This document shows, in pieces, positions 44,001 to 51,383 of a stretch of DNA of 64,000 nt. Source of the DNA: Stomorhina lunata (taxonomy: Eukaryota > Arthropoda > Insecta > Diptera > Rhiniidae); assembly GCA_933228675.1 (NCBI GenBank), contig OW121741.1, positions 38,531,952 through 38,595,951 of the forward strand. Reading direction: 5' to 3'. The position numbers and the translations under genes are program-made. The stretch's first letter is position 1, and each line of letters starts with the position of its first letter. The notes beneath the pieces are model-generated. The model was not told the origin of the DNA. It saw only the letters and a program-made list of their open reading frames with translations, and ran no database searches.

Positions 44001-46961
44001 CATAAAATGGACGGAGCTTGCGGTAAACTTCGCGAACTGAACCATTATTTTCGAAATAAATTTGCACGATTTGCAAGCGTTGTTCTTTTGTCAACCTGTT
44101 CATGATGAAATGGCAAACCAAACTAAATATTAATCACTTGACAGCTGACAAAATGGCCGCCAGTTAAAAAAGTGATGCCAACTTAAAGTTCTATACCTCA
44201 ATAAAATTTTGTGGTGTAAAAATTTTGTGGTGTAAAATATGGACTGATATCAACGTAATTTCTGTTTACAAAAAATTACATCAAAGTGTTGTACTGAAAT
44301 TTGTGAAAGGGGAATCTCAATTCCGGGAAATATACCTTATTAGAAATAATATCCCGATTTTGGTCAATTTTTAGCTTTGAGGATCATAAAACTATATTCC
44401 GGAAAGAAAATATTTTACGAGGTACCCCAAATTTTTCAACGATTTTGTTTATTTTAATAGGCTTTGTGTCCTTGTATCAAAAATATATTTTATGCCAAGA
44501 TTTCATAAAAGTTTTTGGAAATTGTTTGTGGCCTTTATTTTTGAATAAAAAAGGCTTGACAAATTTTTCGCTAATAATGGATCTAATATATTATATTATT
44601 ATATTATATTATTATATTATATTATTATATTGGCTTATATTATTTAGAATATTCATAGTTTAACAATCGTTAGTTTATGCTATTTTCTATTTCTTATGAA
44701 TTTTTCAAATACATATATTTTTTTTTTCGATTTTTTTTATGAAAAAAAAGGTATTTTTTTACATTGAGATGTAAATAACTTTAAAACCGTTGATCATACA
44801 AAAATATTGTCTTAGAACATCTTAAGGGCAATTATGTTCTTGATCCAGTGTTGTAGTTTTAATAAAATTGGACAGGTCGTTTTCGAGATATGGTTAATTA
44901 ATTAGAGCAACTTCTTCAAAAATTCCAAATTTTAGAAAAAAAAAATTATGAAACAATTCAAAATTTCTGGTGCTTTGGACTTAGAAGTTTGGCAGGCTTA
45001 AAAGTATTAAGCCTGGAAAATAGTGGGGTATGGAACCTTAAATATGCTATACACAATTTTTTAAAATACATATGTTTACAGCTTTCGTGGACGCAAAATT
45101 TAGAAACATTGGAAAAAATATCGGAAAGACTTTAAAAAACTTTTTTTTTTTAATTGTAATTAATATATATATTTAAAATTTTTTTTATTTCAGATCCAAG
45201 TAGTGAATGGTGTTATCCTGATATCATGGCGTCAGTCGGTCCTACAGAAACAAATCGATTATGGTGCCAAATTAGGACATGTTGTACTCTCCTTAGCCAA
45301 AATGGAATTAGATAATTTCTTTAAAAATGTAATGCCCGTAGCTGATTATTTTGATCAAAGTGATATGTTAATAGCGGTAACTATAACTTCCCCTTTCCCC
45401 CTTTAAGAAGTCCAAAAAACAATTATTTTTTATATTTCAAACCTATTTCCAGGTAAATGGTGAGCGAGCGCCCTCAGAAGTGTACAAAGATTTCCGTACG
45501 GCTGTGCTTGACATCCTAAGTACTTTGGAAAATCAGGAGGCCATTCTAAATGGAGTAACAGGTATGGGCAGAGGCATTAATGATATACCGGGCAGTATAG
45601 TTAGCGTAGATACGGCACCTAGTCAAGCACAGAATATTCCAGGGATCTCTAATCATAGCACTGCTCCAATTTCAACAGTTCCAACACAACCAGCTGGTGG
45701 CGCCCTAGCACAGATGAACGAGGATCCCTCGCGTAATATAACGAATGCTGTTATATCACATATAGCCTCAAATGCTGCCCAGGCGGTGGCCTTAACGGGA
45801 GGAGGTCCTGGTGTTATAACACAACAGCCCATGTTATCTCATGCTGCCACCTCAATGAATACGGATGTCAATCGATTGCCGCCTATAATATGGGTCATAG
45901 GAGGACCGGGCAGCAATAAGGCCACCTTGTGTATGAAGGCAGTGGGCTTAAATCCGGGTTGGGCTCACTTTAGGTAGGTTTGGTTAAGGAGTTATAAAAA
46001 CAATTGTTTTTAATTATAAAAATTTTGTATTGAAATTTAGTGTGGGAAGATTATTAAGAGCCATAACTGATTCATCACCCCGTGCCAATACCGAAAGTTA
46101 TGCGGTGAAAGAAGCTTTAGCTGCTGGTGAAATGGCTCCCGAAAAAGCAGTGAATACCATTTTAGAAACGAATTTAAAACAATTTTCAGATAAAACTGGT
46201 ATAATAATAGATGGTTTCCCCAGAAATATGCAACAGGTGAAATATTTTGAGGATAAGGTAAGAGTTTTGAGAAAGATATATCAAAAAAGTATTAAATTAT
46301 GTAATTTTAATTAAATTTAGTATAAGCAACGTCCTCCCATAATTTTACTGGACTGCTCTAAGCTTCAACTGGGCCGGGGGCGCATAGATGATACTGTGTC
46401 CTCATTCCGTCGCAGACTGGAACTGTTTCGGGAGCAAACTTTACCCATGCTTAAGGCCATGGATAATAGTAATCGTTTGCAAATTGTAGGTTTTTTATTT
46501 TTGAGATTATTTTGAGATTTCAAACTTTTATTTTTCAATCTGTTTAGATCGATGGCGATACCGATAGTCCCTCGGTACAGCGCGAATTTGAAAAGTCTAT
46601 CAGAAATCATATACAAATTCTTACTGGCTCACAGGGAAATCATGTACAGCAGCCTTTAAGTAGACAGCCCCAGCAGGCACAAACCGTAATGGATCCACAG
46701 ACCGATGCCATTTTACAGGATCTAGAGAATAATGTGCCGGGTGCAGTGCCAACTATAAGCCATCATGTTAGTCTCATGAATGGTCATATCAAAAATCGTA
46801 ATACAAGTGCTAATAATCATTTAGCCAACAATAACAACAACAGCAACCATATTAAGACCGGAAATCATATGAATGGCGATATCCGGCAGACGGGTCAAAC
46901 CATGGAATTTCGTCATATGCTAGAGGAAGCCGAAAGATATCCGGTGGATTCTTATATGTAA
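22756..46961 (+). CDS. Adenylate kinase isoenzyme 5-like protein, two kinase domains (5' end missing)
   Basis: Adenylate kinases exchange phosphate between ATP, AMP and ADP (ATP + AMP = 2 ADP). Joining 22756-23055, 29848-29990, 45194-45376, 45453-45973, 46041-46257, 46321-46485 and 46548-46961 keeps frame and gives 646 residues plus stop. A Gly/Ser/Gln-rich N-terminal segment is followed by domain 1 (P-loop GGPGSGK at 22944) and, after a Thr/Ala/Gln-rich linker, domain 2 (P-loop GGPGSNKA, DGFPR, LGRGRIDD, FRRRLE). Two AK domains in tandem are characteristic of the AK5 type. In domain 1 the AMP-binding segment is shortened and the lid lacks the usual RxDD and RRL arginines, so I infer that only domain 2 is catalytically competent. 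The C-terminal tail is Asn/Gln/His-rich and specific to this protein. Drosophila has a comparable gene; I do not assign a symbol. Confidence 0.85.
23100..27350. repeat. 4.2-kb AT-rich intronic minisatellite, unit about 31-33 bp
   Basis: The degenerate unit AACGAAAAATTTTCTATAGA followed by AAAATTTTTTT repeats on the order of 130 times. Each unit has the palindrome TCTATAGA. Higher-order structure is present: a block starting TTTCTAGGGAAACATTAATT occurs near 25031 and again near 25749, and further large duplicated blocks follow to about 26650. It fills most of the intron between kinase exons a and b. Confidence 0.92.
27360..27860. other. No gene; intron sequence
   Basis: No coding region. A short hairpin (ACTGGATAC ... 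GTATCCAGT, 27761-27799) is the only structure noted. Confidence 0.45.
28246..29541 (-). mobile_element. DD41D mariner-like element, family A, copy 2
   Basis: 1296 bp. TA lies on both sides (28244-28245, 29542-29543), with the same TIRs as copy 1. It is inserted in a dispersed repeat within the kinase intron, antisense to the host gene. Confidence 0.92.
28352..29429 (-). pseudogene. DD41D transposase, family A copy 2, two frameshifting deletions
   Basis: From MNRLTKEQRLQIVQIYFENN the frame is open through FSDEAHF and WFQQDGATCHTA. Codon 10 is Leu here (stop in copy 1). A 1-bp deletion near 28594 shifts the frame before the third Asp, and a 7-bp deletion near 28477 shifts it again, so the C-terminus (TPLDYFLWG, MPEIIFKH) is found in other frames. 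Copies 1 and 2 carry different lesions. Confidence 0.9.
29848..29990 (+). CDS. Kinase exon b: AMP-binding part of AK domain 1
   Basis: The acceptor is CTCGTAG and the donor GTAAGAAT. It encodes (D)MQDFSQLSSKTVTEV, then PAAKAYLISGYPRSMRDVVE. SGYPR corresponds to the conserved DGFPR/DGYPR that contacts AMP, with Asp replaced by Ser. The usual GxxVP loop between the P-loop exon and this one is absent, so the NMP-binding part is shortened. Confidence 0.85.
29991..31040. other. Intron sequence up to the U1 promoter; no other gene seen
   Basis: AT-rich, with a short CA-rich tract near 30953-30966. No coding region is supported. Confidence 0.5.
31041..31060 (+). promoter_or_regulatory. Proximal sequence element of the U1 gene
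   Basis: TTATAATTCCTATTTTGTTT is identical to 42935-42954 upstream of U2. It begins 64 bp before the U1 start, which matches the position of the insect snRNA PSE (PSEA, bound by SNAPc). No TATA box follows, as expected for Pol II-type snRNA genes. Confidence 0.8.
31105..31268 (+). ncRNA. U1: U1 spliceosomal snRNA gene (variant)
   Basis: 164 nt. The 5' end ATACTTACCTG is the 5'-splice-site recognition sequence. Also present are stem-loop II with loop ATTGCAC (the U1A/SNF site), the single-stranded Sm site AATTTTTGG, and a terminal GC-rich hairpin ending GCCGTCCCGA. The 3' half is nearly the same as the Drosophila U1 I recall. Loop I reads GATCATTAAGG, whereas the U1-70K-binding consensus is GATCAYGAAGG, so this is either a variant U1 or a gene starting to decay. 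Stem II retains seven pairs through G-U pairs. It lies in a kinase intron, same strand, with its own PSE. Confidence 0.93.
31303..31390. repeat. Direct repeat shared with 34745-34835
   Basis: AATTTCTAAATAGTTTGCAA through TTCCTTAAAGGCCAAAAC is about 90 percent identical to a segment inside the inverted-repeat spacer 3.4 kb downstream. It ends at the direct repeat GGCCAAAACAATAG that borders the inverted-repeat structure. Confidence 0.75.
33132..34176. mobile_element. hAT-like TIR element in the foldback spacer
   Basis: 1045 bp, with ends CAGCGTTACCG and CGGTAACGCTG. TGCGACTTTTT-type motifs crowd both subterminal regions (33150-33250 and 34077-34160), typical of transposase binding repeats. 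A 93-codon frame (33476-33757, containing NPYQFFRNSLRGPKNMRKKF) is not recognised. No 8-bp duplication is visible. Confidence 0.65.
34555..34740 (-). repeat. Solitary hAT-like end with ATGCTAAAA subterminal repeats
   Basis: It terminates (reverse complement) CAGTGTGGCCATTTGGCATT. At least five ATGCTAAA(A/T) copies lie just inside. The opposite end was not found. Confidence 0.5.
34745..34835. repeat. Second copy of the 31303-31390 direct repeat
   Basis: See the first copy. Here it abuts the hAT-like end at 34740 and continues into unrelated sequence after CCAAAACCATAG. Confidence 0.7.
37791..38798. mobile_element. TTAA-flanked TIR element nested in the hAT
   Basis: TTAA lies at 37787-37790 and 38799-38802. 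The ends are ACACATAGACAACAGCAGGC and ACACATAGACAGCAGCAGGC (reverse complement), both followed by TAC. ATGCA and TGCAT outside the TTAAs are also inverted, so either the target was the palindrome ATGCATTAATGCAT or the TIR is longer. GTAGCC/GTAGCT motifs are abundant at both ends. No protein is recognised. Confidence 0.7.
38841..38940 (+). pseudogene. hAT transposase C-terminal dimerisation motif (remnant)
   Basis: The + frame from 38841 reads LDMLAVPSSNACVERVFSEQ followed by KQQNIIITKF. The pattern LAVPSSxAxxERxFS is the hallmark of the hAT family C-terminal dimerisation region. The rest of the transposase is too decayed, or too interrupted by the nested element, to follow. Confidence 0.8.
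39456..39590. repeat. Partial copy of the 42244-42495 MITE
   Basis: ATTTAATTATATCCTACT through CTACGACCGCCCGCAGCC and GTATTGG matches 42363-42500 with few differences. Its left arm is missing. Confidence 0.65.
39652..40940 (+). mobile_element. tRNA-bearing MITE, copy C, right end lost
   Basis: It starts CCCAGCAAAACTTTGG and has the tRNA-like module in + orientation at 40693-40765. It ends near 40940 (TGACTTAAATAGCGAATGA), about 60 bp short of the expected terminus. It is the most diverged of the five copies. Confidence 0.8.
40693..40765 (+). pseudogene. tRNA-like Pol III module inside MITE copy C
   Basis: 73 nt. A box TAGCTCAGTGG and B box GGTTCGAGCCC are kept, with the same CTAGCAG loop. 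The D-stem side reads GGGTC instead of GAGCC, so the stem is weakened. The TGTGA/TCATA outer pairing now includes a G-T pair. Confidence 0.65.
40985..41650 (-). pseudogene. Jockey-like LINE ORF2 fragment
   Basis: Reading the minus strand from about 41600: GPQGSILSPTIYLIFINDLL (motif B), FVDDSN (motif C, normally FADD or YADD), then ESGALDVLGMK, RCKRYFTSTDLLKIYKTY and LDLLARVQGRK. Several frameshifts and stops. It is the same family as the fragment at 3713-3955. Confidence 0.75.
41660..42239. other. No gene seen
   Basis: AGGTATCGATACTTT-type short repeats (GTATCGATACT, 41924-42010) are the only structure. No coding region. Confidence 0.45.
42244..42495. mobile_element. 250-bp MITE with GC-rich inverted ends, TTAA flanks
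   Basis: The left end GGTAGAAGGCCATGCACGCG and the right end (reverse complement) AGGTACAGGACCAATACACG both lead into CGGC and are imperfect inverted repeats. TTAA lies at 42240-42243 and 42496-42499. A partial copy is at 39456-39590. Confidence 0.6.
42625..42734 (-). repeat. hAT-like terminus CAGGGACGGCAAACATGGT
   Basis: Minus-strand homolog of 13918-14010, sharing the end, the AACCTGGTTGG block and CTACCGC at the same spacing. Confidence 0.6.
42935..42954 (+). promoter_or_regulatory. Proximal sequence element of the U2 gene
   Basis: The same 20-mer as at 31041-31060, starting 65 bp upstream of U2. Flanking bases differ, apart from one C directly upstream, so identity is confined to the element. 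This argues for selection rather than recent duplication. Confidence 0.82.
43000..43191 (+). ncRNA. U2: U2 spliceosomal snRNA gene
   Basis: 192 nt. It starts ATCGCTTCTCGGCCTTATGG. It has the branch-point recognition segment GTGTAGTATC, stem IIa/IIb, the Sm site GATTTTTGG, and the 3' stem-loops (GGGTTGGCCCGG, then GCAGTACCGCCGGGATTTCG). Changes relative to the Drosophila U2 I recall fall in stem III and look compensated (GGCGGGA pairs TCCTGCC). It sits in a kinase intron, same strand, with its own PSE. I expect it to be functional. Confidence 0.96.
43281..44206 (-). mobile_element. DD41D mariner-like element, family A, copy 3, internally deleted
   Basis: The left TIR is complete, with TA at 43279-43280. 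The right TIR stops after CTATACCTCAATAAAA and lacks its last bases; sequence continues as two direct copies of TTTTGTGGTGTAAAA. About 380 bp are missing relative to copy 1. The junction near 43438-43440 joins GGCTCGAATA to TGGTAAC. Confidence 0.88.
43351..44103 (-). pseudogene. DD41D transposase, family A copy 3, C-terminal half deleted
   Basis: The frame is open from MNRLTKEQRLQIVQ through FSDEAHFWLNG to AGESVTI, then fuses out of frame with the element's distal end (FEPAAAATCPKSY). The second and third catalytic Asp are gone. The N-terminal DNA-binding part remains, so the product, if made, could only bind. Confidence 0.88.
44207..45193. other. Intron sequence with an ATT-type microsatellite
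   Basis: TATATTATATTATT repeats occupy about 44583-44636. No gene is supported. It ends at the acceptor TTTATTTCAG before kinase exon c. Confidence 0.5.
45194..45376 (+). CDS. Kinase exon c: lid and C-terminal part of AK domain 1
   Basis: Phase 0 at both ends. It encodes IQVVNGVILISWRQSVLQKQ, then AKLGHVVLSLAKMELDNFFK and NVMPVADYFDQSDMLIA. This occupies the position of the lid helix, but the Arg-x-Asp-Asp and Arg-Leu residues that close over ATP in active kinases are not there. I infer a non-catalytic or regulatory first domain. Confidence 0.82.
45453..45973 (+). CDS. Kinase exon d: end of domain 1, linker, P-loop of domain 2
   Basis: It starts VNGERAPSEVYKDFRTAVLD, the end of domain 1. 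A linker of about 100 residues rich in Ala, Thr, Gln and Asn follows (e.g. APISTVPTQPAGGALAQ), then PPIIWVIGGPGSNKATLC, the domain 2 P-loop. Canonical GGPGSGKGT reads GGPGSNKAT, keeping the essential Lys. Phase 2 at the donor (AG then GTAGGT). Confidence 0.87.
46041..46257 (+). CDS. Kinase exon e: AMP-binding part of domain 2
   Basis: It encodes SVGRLLRAITDSSPRANTES, then LAAGEMAPEKAVNTIL and TGIIIDGFPRNMQQVKYFED. GEMAP corresponds to GxxVP and DGFPR is the canonical AMP-contact motif. Donor GTAAGAG, phase 0. Confidence 0.88.
46321..46485 (+). CDS. Kinase exon f: lid of domain 2
   Basis: It encodes YKQRPPIILLDCSKLQ, then LGRGRIDDTVSSFRRRLELF and REQTLPMLKAMDNSNRLQI. GRIDD plus FRRRLE carries the arginines and Asp pair expected of a working lid. 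Phase 0 at both ends. Confidence 0.88.
46548..46961 (+). CDS. Kinase exon g: end of domain 2 and Asn-rich tail
   Basis: IDGDTDSPSVQREFEKSI closes the kinase fold. A tail of about 100 residues follows, rich in Asn, His and Gln (e.g. NHLANNNNNSNHIKTGNH), ending RYPVDSYM and TAA at 46959-46961. The tail is outside the kinase domains and its role is unknown. Confidence 0.87.
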   Translation: MDGDTDSPSVQREFEKSIRNHIQILTGSQGNHVQQPLSRQPQQAQTVMDPQTDAILQDLENNVPGAVPTISHHVSLMNGHIKNRNTSANNHLANNNNNSNHIKTGNHMNGDIRQTGQTMEFRHMLEEAERYPVDSYM

Positions 46962-47412
46962 AAGAAATTTCGAAATTATTTCGAATTTCGAAAAATTTGA
47001 AAACGAAATTATTTGAATTGAATTTAAATTTTTAGCAAAAAAAAAAAAAAAAAAAAAGGGAAACAATTTTTAAATTTAAGTTTAAAAAAACAGAAACAAC
47101 CAAATATTTATATTAATTAAAAATCAAAATTTAATTAACATTTAGTAAGTAATTCAATGGTTTTGAGCTTTAAACAAAAAAAAAAAAAAAACGAAATTTA
47201 TTTTTAATTTTAAAATAAAAAAATCTTTAAAACTAGACAATTTAAGTAGTTCGAGTATAAAATCTAAATTAAAGTTGTTTCAAAAATTTATTACACCTGA
47301 CATGAATTTAATTTTATATAGAAATATTTGGAATTTTCCTTAGCAATAGTTTAATAGAGAGAAGTTTATTTTATTAATTAAAAGCCTTAAGAAAATTATT
47401 CAAATTGTTCCC
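46962..47412 (+). other. 3' UTR and downstream flank of the kinase gene
   Basis: AT-rich with A runs. AATAAA near 47212 is a candidate polyadenylation signal. No other gene is seen. Confidence 0.5.
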
Positions 47413-47414
47413 TA

Positions 47415-47978
47415 GAGTGGTTCCAAAAAAAAAAAAAAAAGTTGAGTCAGTCACCCCCTAGGATTAAAGATTATATAAAAATAATTCTAAAAACTATGTT
47501 TTTTAGATACCACGCCTACAAATACCGCTCTTTTTGCATTTTGTTAACTGTGTCGCCATCTTTGGTCCGATCAGAACACTTTATATATCGATGTTCACGG
47601 CTGTGTAAGGGCTACATTTCTCAATTTGATAGTTTTTTACTACCACGTAAATTTCTAGTCATATTTTTTTTAAATTCGATTCGTACCCACCCTAATTGAA
47701 TCGAGTACAAACCTAGTTTTTTTTTTAATTATGACTATAAATTGATGTGGTAGTAAAAAACTATCAAAGAAGGAGATGAAGCCCTTACAGAGATGCGAAC
47801 ACCGATATATAAAATGTTATGATCGGACTAAAGATGGCGACACAGTTAACAAAATACAAAAAGGGCGGTATTTGTAGGCGTGGTAAAGAATTAAAAAAGA
47901 ATTTAAAATTGTTTTAACATTATCTTTGATCCTAGCGGGTGACTGACACAACTTTTTTTGTATGGAAGCGAACAGCTC
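47415..47978. mobile_element. 564-bp long-TIR MITE, TA target
   Basis: TA lies at 47413-47414 and 47979-47980. Arms of about 220 bp are inverted: left GAGTGGTTCC, right (reverse complement) GAGCTGTTCGCTTCCATAC. Both lead into GTCAGTCACCC(C/G)CTAGGAT and ACCACGCCTACAAATACCGC. The left arm has lost about 10 bp (GCTTCCATAC). A single arm recurs at 54667-54903. The TA target suggests Tc1/mariner mobilisation. Confidence 0.82.
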
Positions 47979-48398
47979 TATTGTTAACTATAACCTTGCT
48001 TTTGTCAGAAGTTTGAAACTTTAGACTTTAGTGGGTTTATTCGGAATATTTTGACTTAAATACGATTTTTGATTTTAAGTTTTCGAAAATATATTTTGCT
48101 AAACTATTAACTAATGATTTAAAATAGTGCAGTAATAGTTTTAAATTATTATAAGTTGTTTGTTGAACAGAAAAATTAATAAAGTTAAATTAAAAAAAAA
48201 GAAAATTTGTTTAACTAATTATTGTTTCAGTCTCTTAAAACTTACGATATCTCTTAGATTAGCTCAGTGTGACAGTCTGGTAATCAGAAGCACTTAGAAC
48301 TAGAGATGGGTTTAGACCTGGGTATTTACCCAACGATGGGTATTTACCCATTTATACTCATTTTCATACCCGGGTATTTATCTAATTTCGGGTAAATA

Positions 48399-49666
48399 CC
48401 CAGTAAAACTTTTCATTACCAAATAATGAGTTAAACAGTTAAACTATTGAACACGAACTACTTACTCATTCGCTGTTTAAGTCATTGCATTAACATGGGG
48501 ATGTCATTGGAGGCAAGTACTTACCAATTGCAGAAAAGTAATGGCTTGGGTAAGCAATTTGAAAGCAACAACAGCAACAACTTTTTTGTTGTTGTTTTAT
48601 TAAAAACATATATTTTCAAACGTAATGCAAAATTTTTTTTATGATCCCATGGGGGCTCGAACCCAGACCCTCCGACTGCTCGGCAGAGACTCTTCCACTG
48701 AGCTACTTCATATGTTGAAAACTTAGCAGCTTATAATTAATATAAACAATTTTTATTTTTAGATCCAAAATCATGTGAAAATAACTTTGTTTTTCCCTGC
48801 TTTTTTTGCTTTGTTGTAATTTTTGGAAAAATATTTTTAATAAAATTAAAATTATTTTAAAACTTAAACAATTTAAATCTTCTTTTTTGTATAAGTTTTT
48901 ACATAAGATTGACTCTTACTTACTTAAATGTTACAACCTGTTAAGGTCAAAGTCCGAGCATATTTTAGAATTCCATGGATTTCGATCTTGTGCGAATATT
49001 CTCCAATTTTATAGGCCAAGCTTTGAAAAATGTTCCTATACTTGGTCTTTCTATCGAAGTTTCGGACATCCTCCTCTAACATTAGCTAGTGGGACATTTC
49101 AATTCTAATTTTATCCTCTTCATTGTATTTTTTCAAGAGAGGGTTACTAGCCCGTAATCCTAACCCATTTTTATCGATCTTATGGGACAACTCTCGGAAC
49201 ATGTTAACTCACAATATTAATGGATGTTAAACTAGCTCCCCGGGTGATACCATGAGGAGGTGTGTGTCCACAGTTGAGATGAAGGATGACCCAGATAAGT
49301 TGGGCTTACCAAGTTAAGACCAGTTAGAATCGTGTTTGGTATTCAACATCCCCTACATAATCAAAATTGACTCATGATGGTATTTTTTCATTAACGTGAG
49401 TTAGTTTTACAATTTTTTTTTACAGAAGATAATATTTAAGTTCTTAAAATTTAAAAATCATTTAAAAAGACTCTTTTGATAAAAAAAAAACTAAAAAAAA
49501 TTGTTGCCCTTGGTGGGATTTGAACCGGGGCCATTCAGTTTAAATTACCATCTTAATTACAAATAAGTACTTCTGTAATAACTTATTATTTATTCGGATG
49601 GTATGTTGTAGTCGTTACAAGGTAACCAGTTATCAGAGTACTTGCCATTACCAAAGTTTTGCTGGG
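48399..49666 (-). mobile_element. tRNA-bearing MITE, copy D (1268 bp)
   Basis: CCCAGTAAAACTTTT at the left and AAAGTTTTGCTGGG at the right, with TA on both sides (GGTAAATA before, TACTCATT after). The tRNA-like module is at 48640-48712 (minus strand). Nested in the 48301-53043 hAT element. Confidence 0.87.
48640..48712 (-). pseudogene. tRNA-like Pol III module inside MITE copy D
   Basis: 73 nt with intact A and B boxes. The loop reads CGAGCAG (one change from copy A), and GAGTC replaces GAGCC beside the D stem. Confidence 0.65.
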
Positions 49667-49853
49667 TACTCATTTCAATGACAAATACTCGTTTTTACGT
49701 AGAGTAATAGAAATGTGAACATTTTCGAATTTATTTTGAACATAAAAACAATGTCACAGGTGCTAAACAAAAATGTAATGTCAGATTTTGTCAATTACAA
49801 GGCCAGAAATGATTGATGGAAAGGAATTTGTGGAAGAATGCAATTAAGCTGTT

Positions 49854-49962
49854 CGAACTTTAACAGCTCCCTGTACTTCAGCTGCTACTGAACGTTCCTT
49901 TAGCACCCACAGCTTCATTGACTCCAAAAAAAGGAACCGTTTAACAACACATAGAGCAGGTA
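49854..49962 (+). pseudogene. hAT transposase C-terminal motif (remnant)
   Basis: It reads RTLTAPCTSAATERSFSTHS, then FIDSKKRNRLTTHRAGK. TSAATERSFS...KKRNRL is the classic hAT dimerisation signature. Upstream transposase sequence was displaced by deletion or by the tRNA-MITE, and the downstream end is cut by the Tc1 insertion at 49973. Confidence 0.85.
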
Positions 49963-50311
49963 AAATAACATATACAGTGGTGGTCACATATTTAGCACAC
50001 TAGTTATGCGTTTTTTTTCAAAACAGTATATTTTTCTGTTGGAGTAATATATATATTTTTTTTTTGCCACAATGTGTAGCTTATGGTGTGATCGACAAGT
50101 CCCGTTACTCTTTTTGTTATTCCCTTTCTTCAATTGCTTCATATATAATTTATTTGTTGGTAATACGTAATTGGAGCTGGACACAAATTTAGCACAAATC
50201 TTAAACATTTAACATTTCTGTTATTTTTTGAATCTTTAATTAATTTTTGGTAAGTTTTTCAAAATATTGTGTACAGTTGAAGGTTTTTCAGAAATAAAAT
50301 ATTTATTAGAC

Positions 50312-51308
50312 ATGGCCAAAAATAAATGGTGCACAGATACGCAACGACAGGTGATTTGTGAAATAAATTCGAGAGGATGTCCTGTAAGTGAAATAGCAAG
50401 TATTTTAAATTGCTCCAGAAAGATGGTATATAATGCTTTGAGCCATATAAAAGCGCCCGGAACAATTAAAAAGGGTTCACGGGCACCTAGACCAAGAAAA
50501 ACGATAACAAAAGAGGATTATGTAATACATAGAATGTCAGTGGCCGACCCTTTTTAGAGCTCCAGTGAAATAAATAGTGAAATGTCATCAAAATACGGTA
50601 TTGATGTCTCCGACAGAATGATACAAAGACGCCTTAATGAAAAAAAATTCGCGTGGCTGTATTGTGCAACACAAGCCACATGTGTCAAAAAAGAATTTGA
50701 AATCACGAATTTCTTTCGCCCGATAGCATTTGGAAAAGCCATTAGATTTTTGGAAAAACATACTTTGGAGCGACGAATCAAAGTTTTGCAGATTTGGATC
50801 TGATGGAAAGAGATATGTATGGTGTCTTCCGAACACGCAGCACAACCCAAAGTATACGTCAAAGACTGTAAAACATGGTGGAGGAAATGTGATGGTGTGG
50901 CTTGCATTTTCAGGGCATGGAGTTGGTCCAATACACAAAATTGACACACGTATGAATCAACACGTTTATAAAAATATTCTAACCGATATCATTATACCAT
51001 AAGCAGAGGCAAAGATGCCACCTAGATGGCGCTTCATGCATGACAATGACCCTAAACACACTTTACGTATTGTGAAGTGTTGCTTGGAGAGTCAGATAGA
51101 TGTTTTGAAATGGCCAGCTCAAACTCCAGATCTCAATCCTATTGAGAATCTTTGGAATGATATAGAGAAGCATATAACAAGCGTAAAACCTAACAACTTA
51201 AATGATTTATGGACGGAAATCCAAAAAGTACGGCACACTATCCCAAATGAGCGATACCTGGCTCTTGTGAAGAGTGTGCCTGAAACATGCGGCAGTTATA
51301 CAAAATAA
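50312..51308 (+). pseudogene. Tc1-family DDE transposase, frameshifted
   Basis: Segments in three frames: an N-terminal HTH (MAKNKWCTDTQRQVICEI, then GCPVSEIASILNCSRKMVYN), the DDE core with [50 protein letters not shown] and TPDLNPIENLW, and the C-terminus ending ETCGSYTK. I count 33 residues between the second Asp and the Glu, where Tc1 normally has 34, so a codon may be lost. Stops or frameshifts fall near 50557, 50730-50800 and 51001. Confidence 0.88.
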
Positions 51309-51383
51309 AGGATATCCTACAAAATATTAGGTTTTTTCAAGAAATTTGAATTAATAACTTGTTTTCAATTTTTAATAAATATT

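Noticed and set aside
48255..48300. tRNA-like A box (TTAGCTCAGTGTGAC) just outside the hAT element
   Set aside because: Joining it to the sequence after 53051 gives no B box or cloverleaf.
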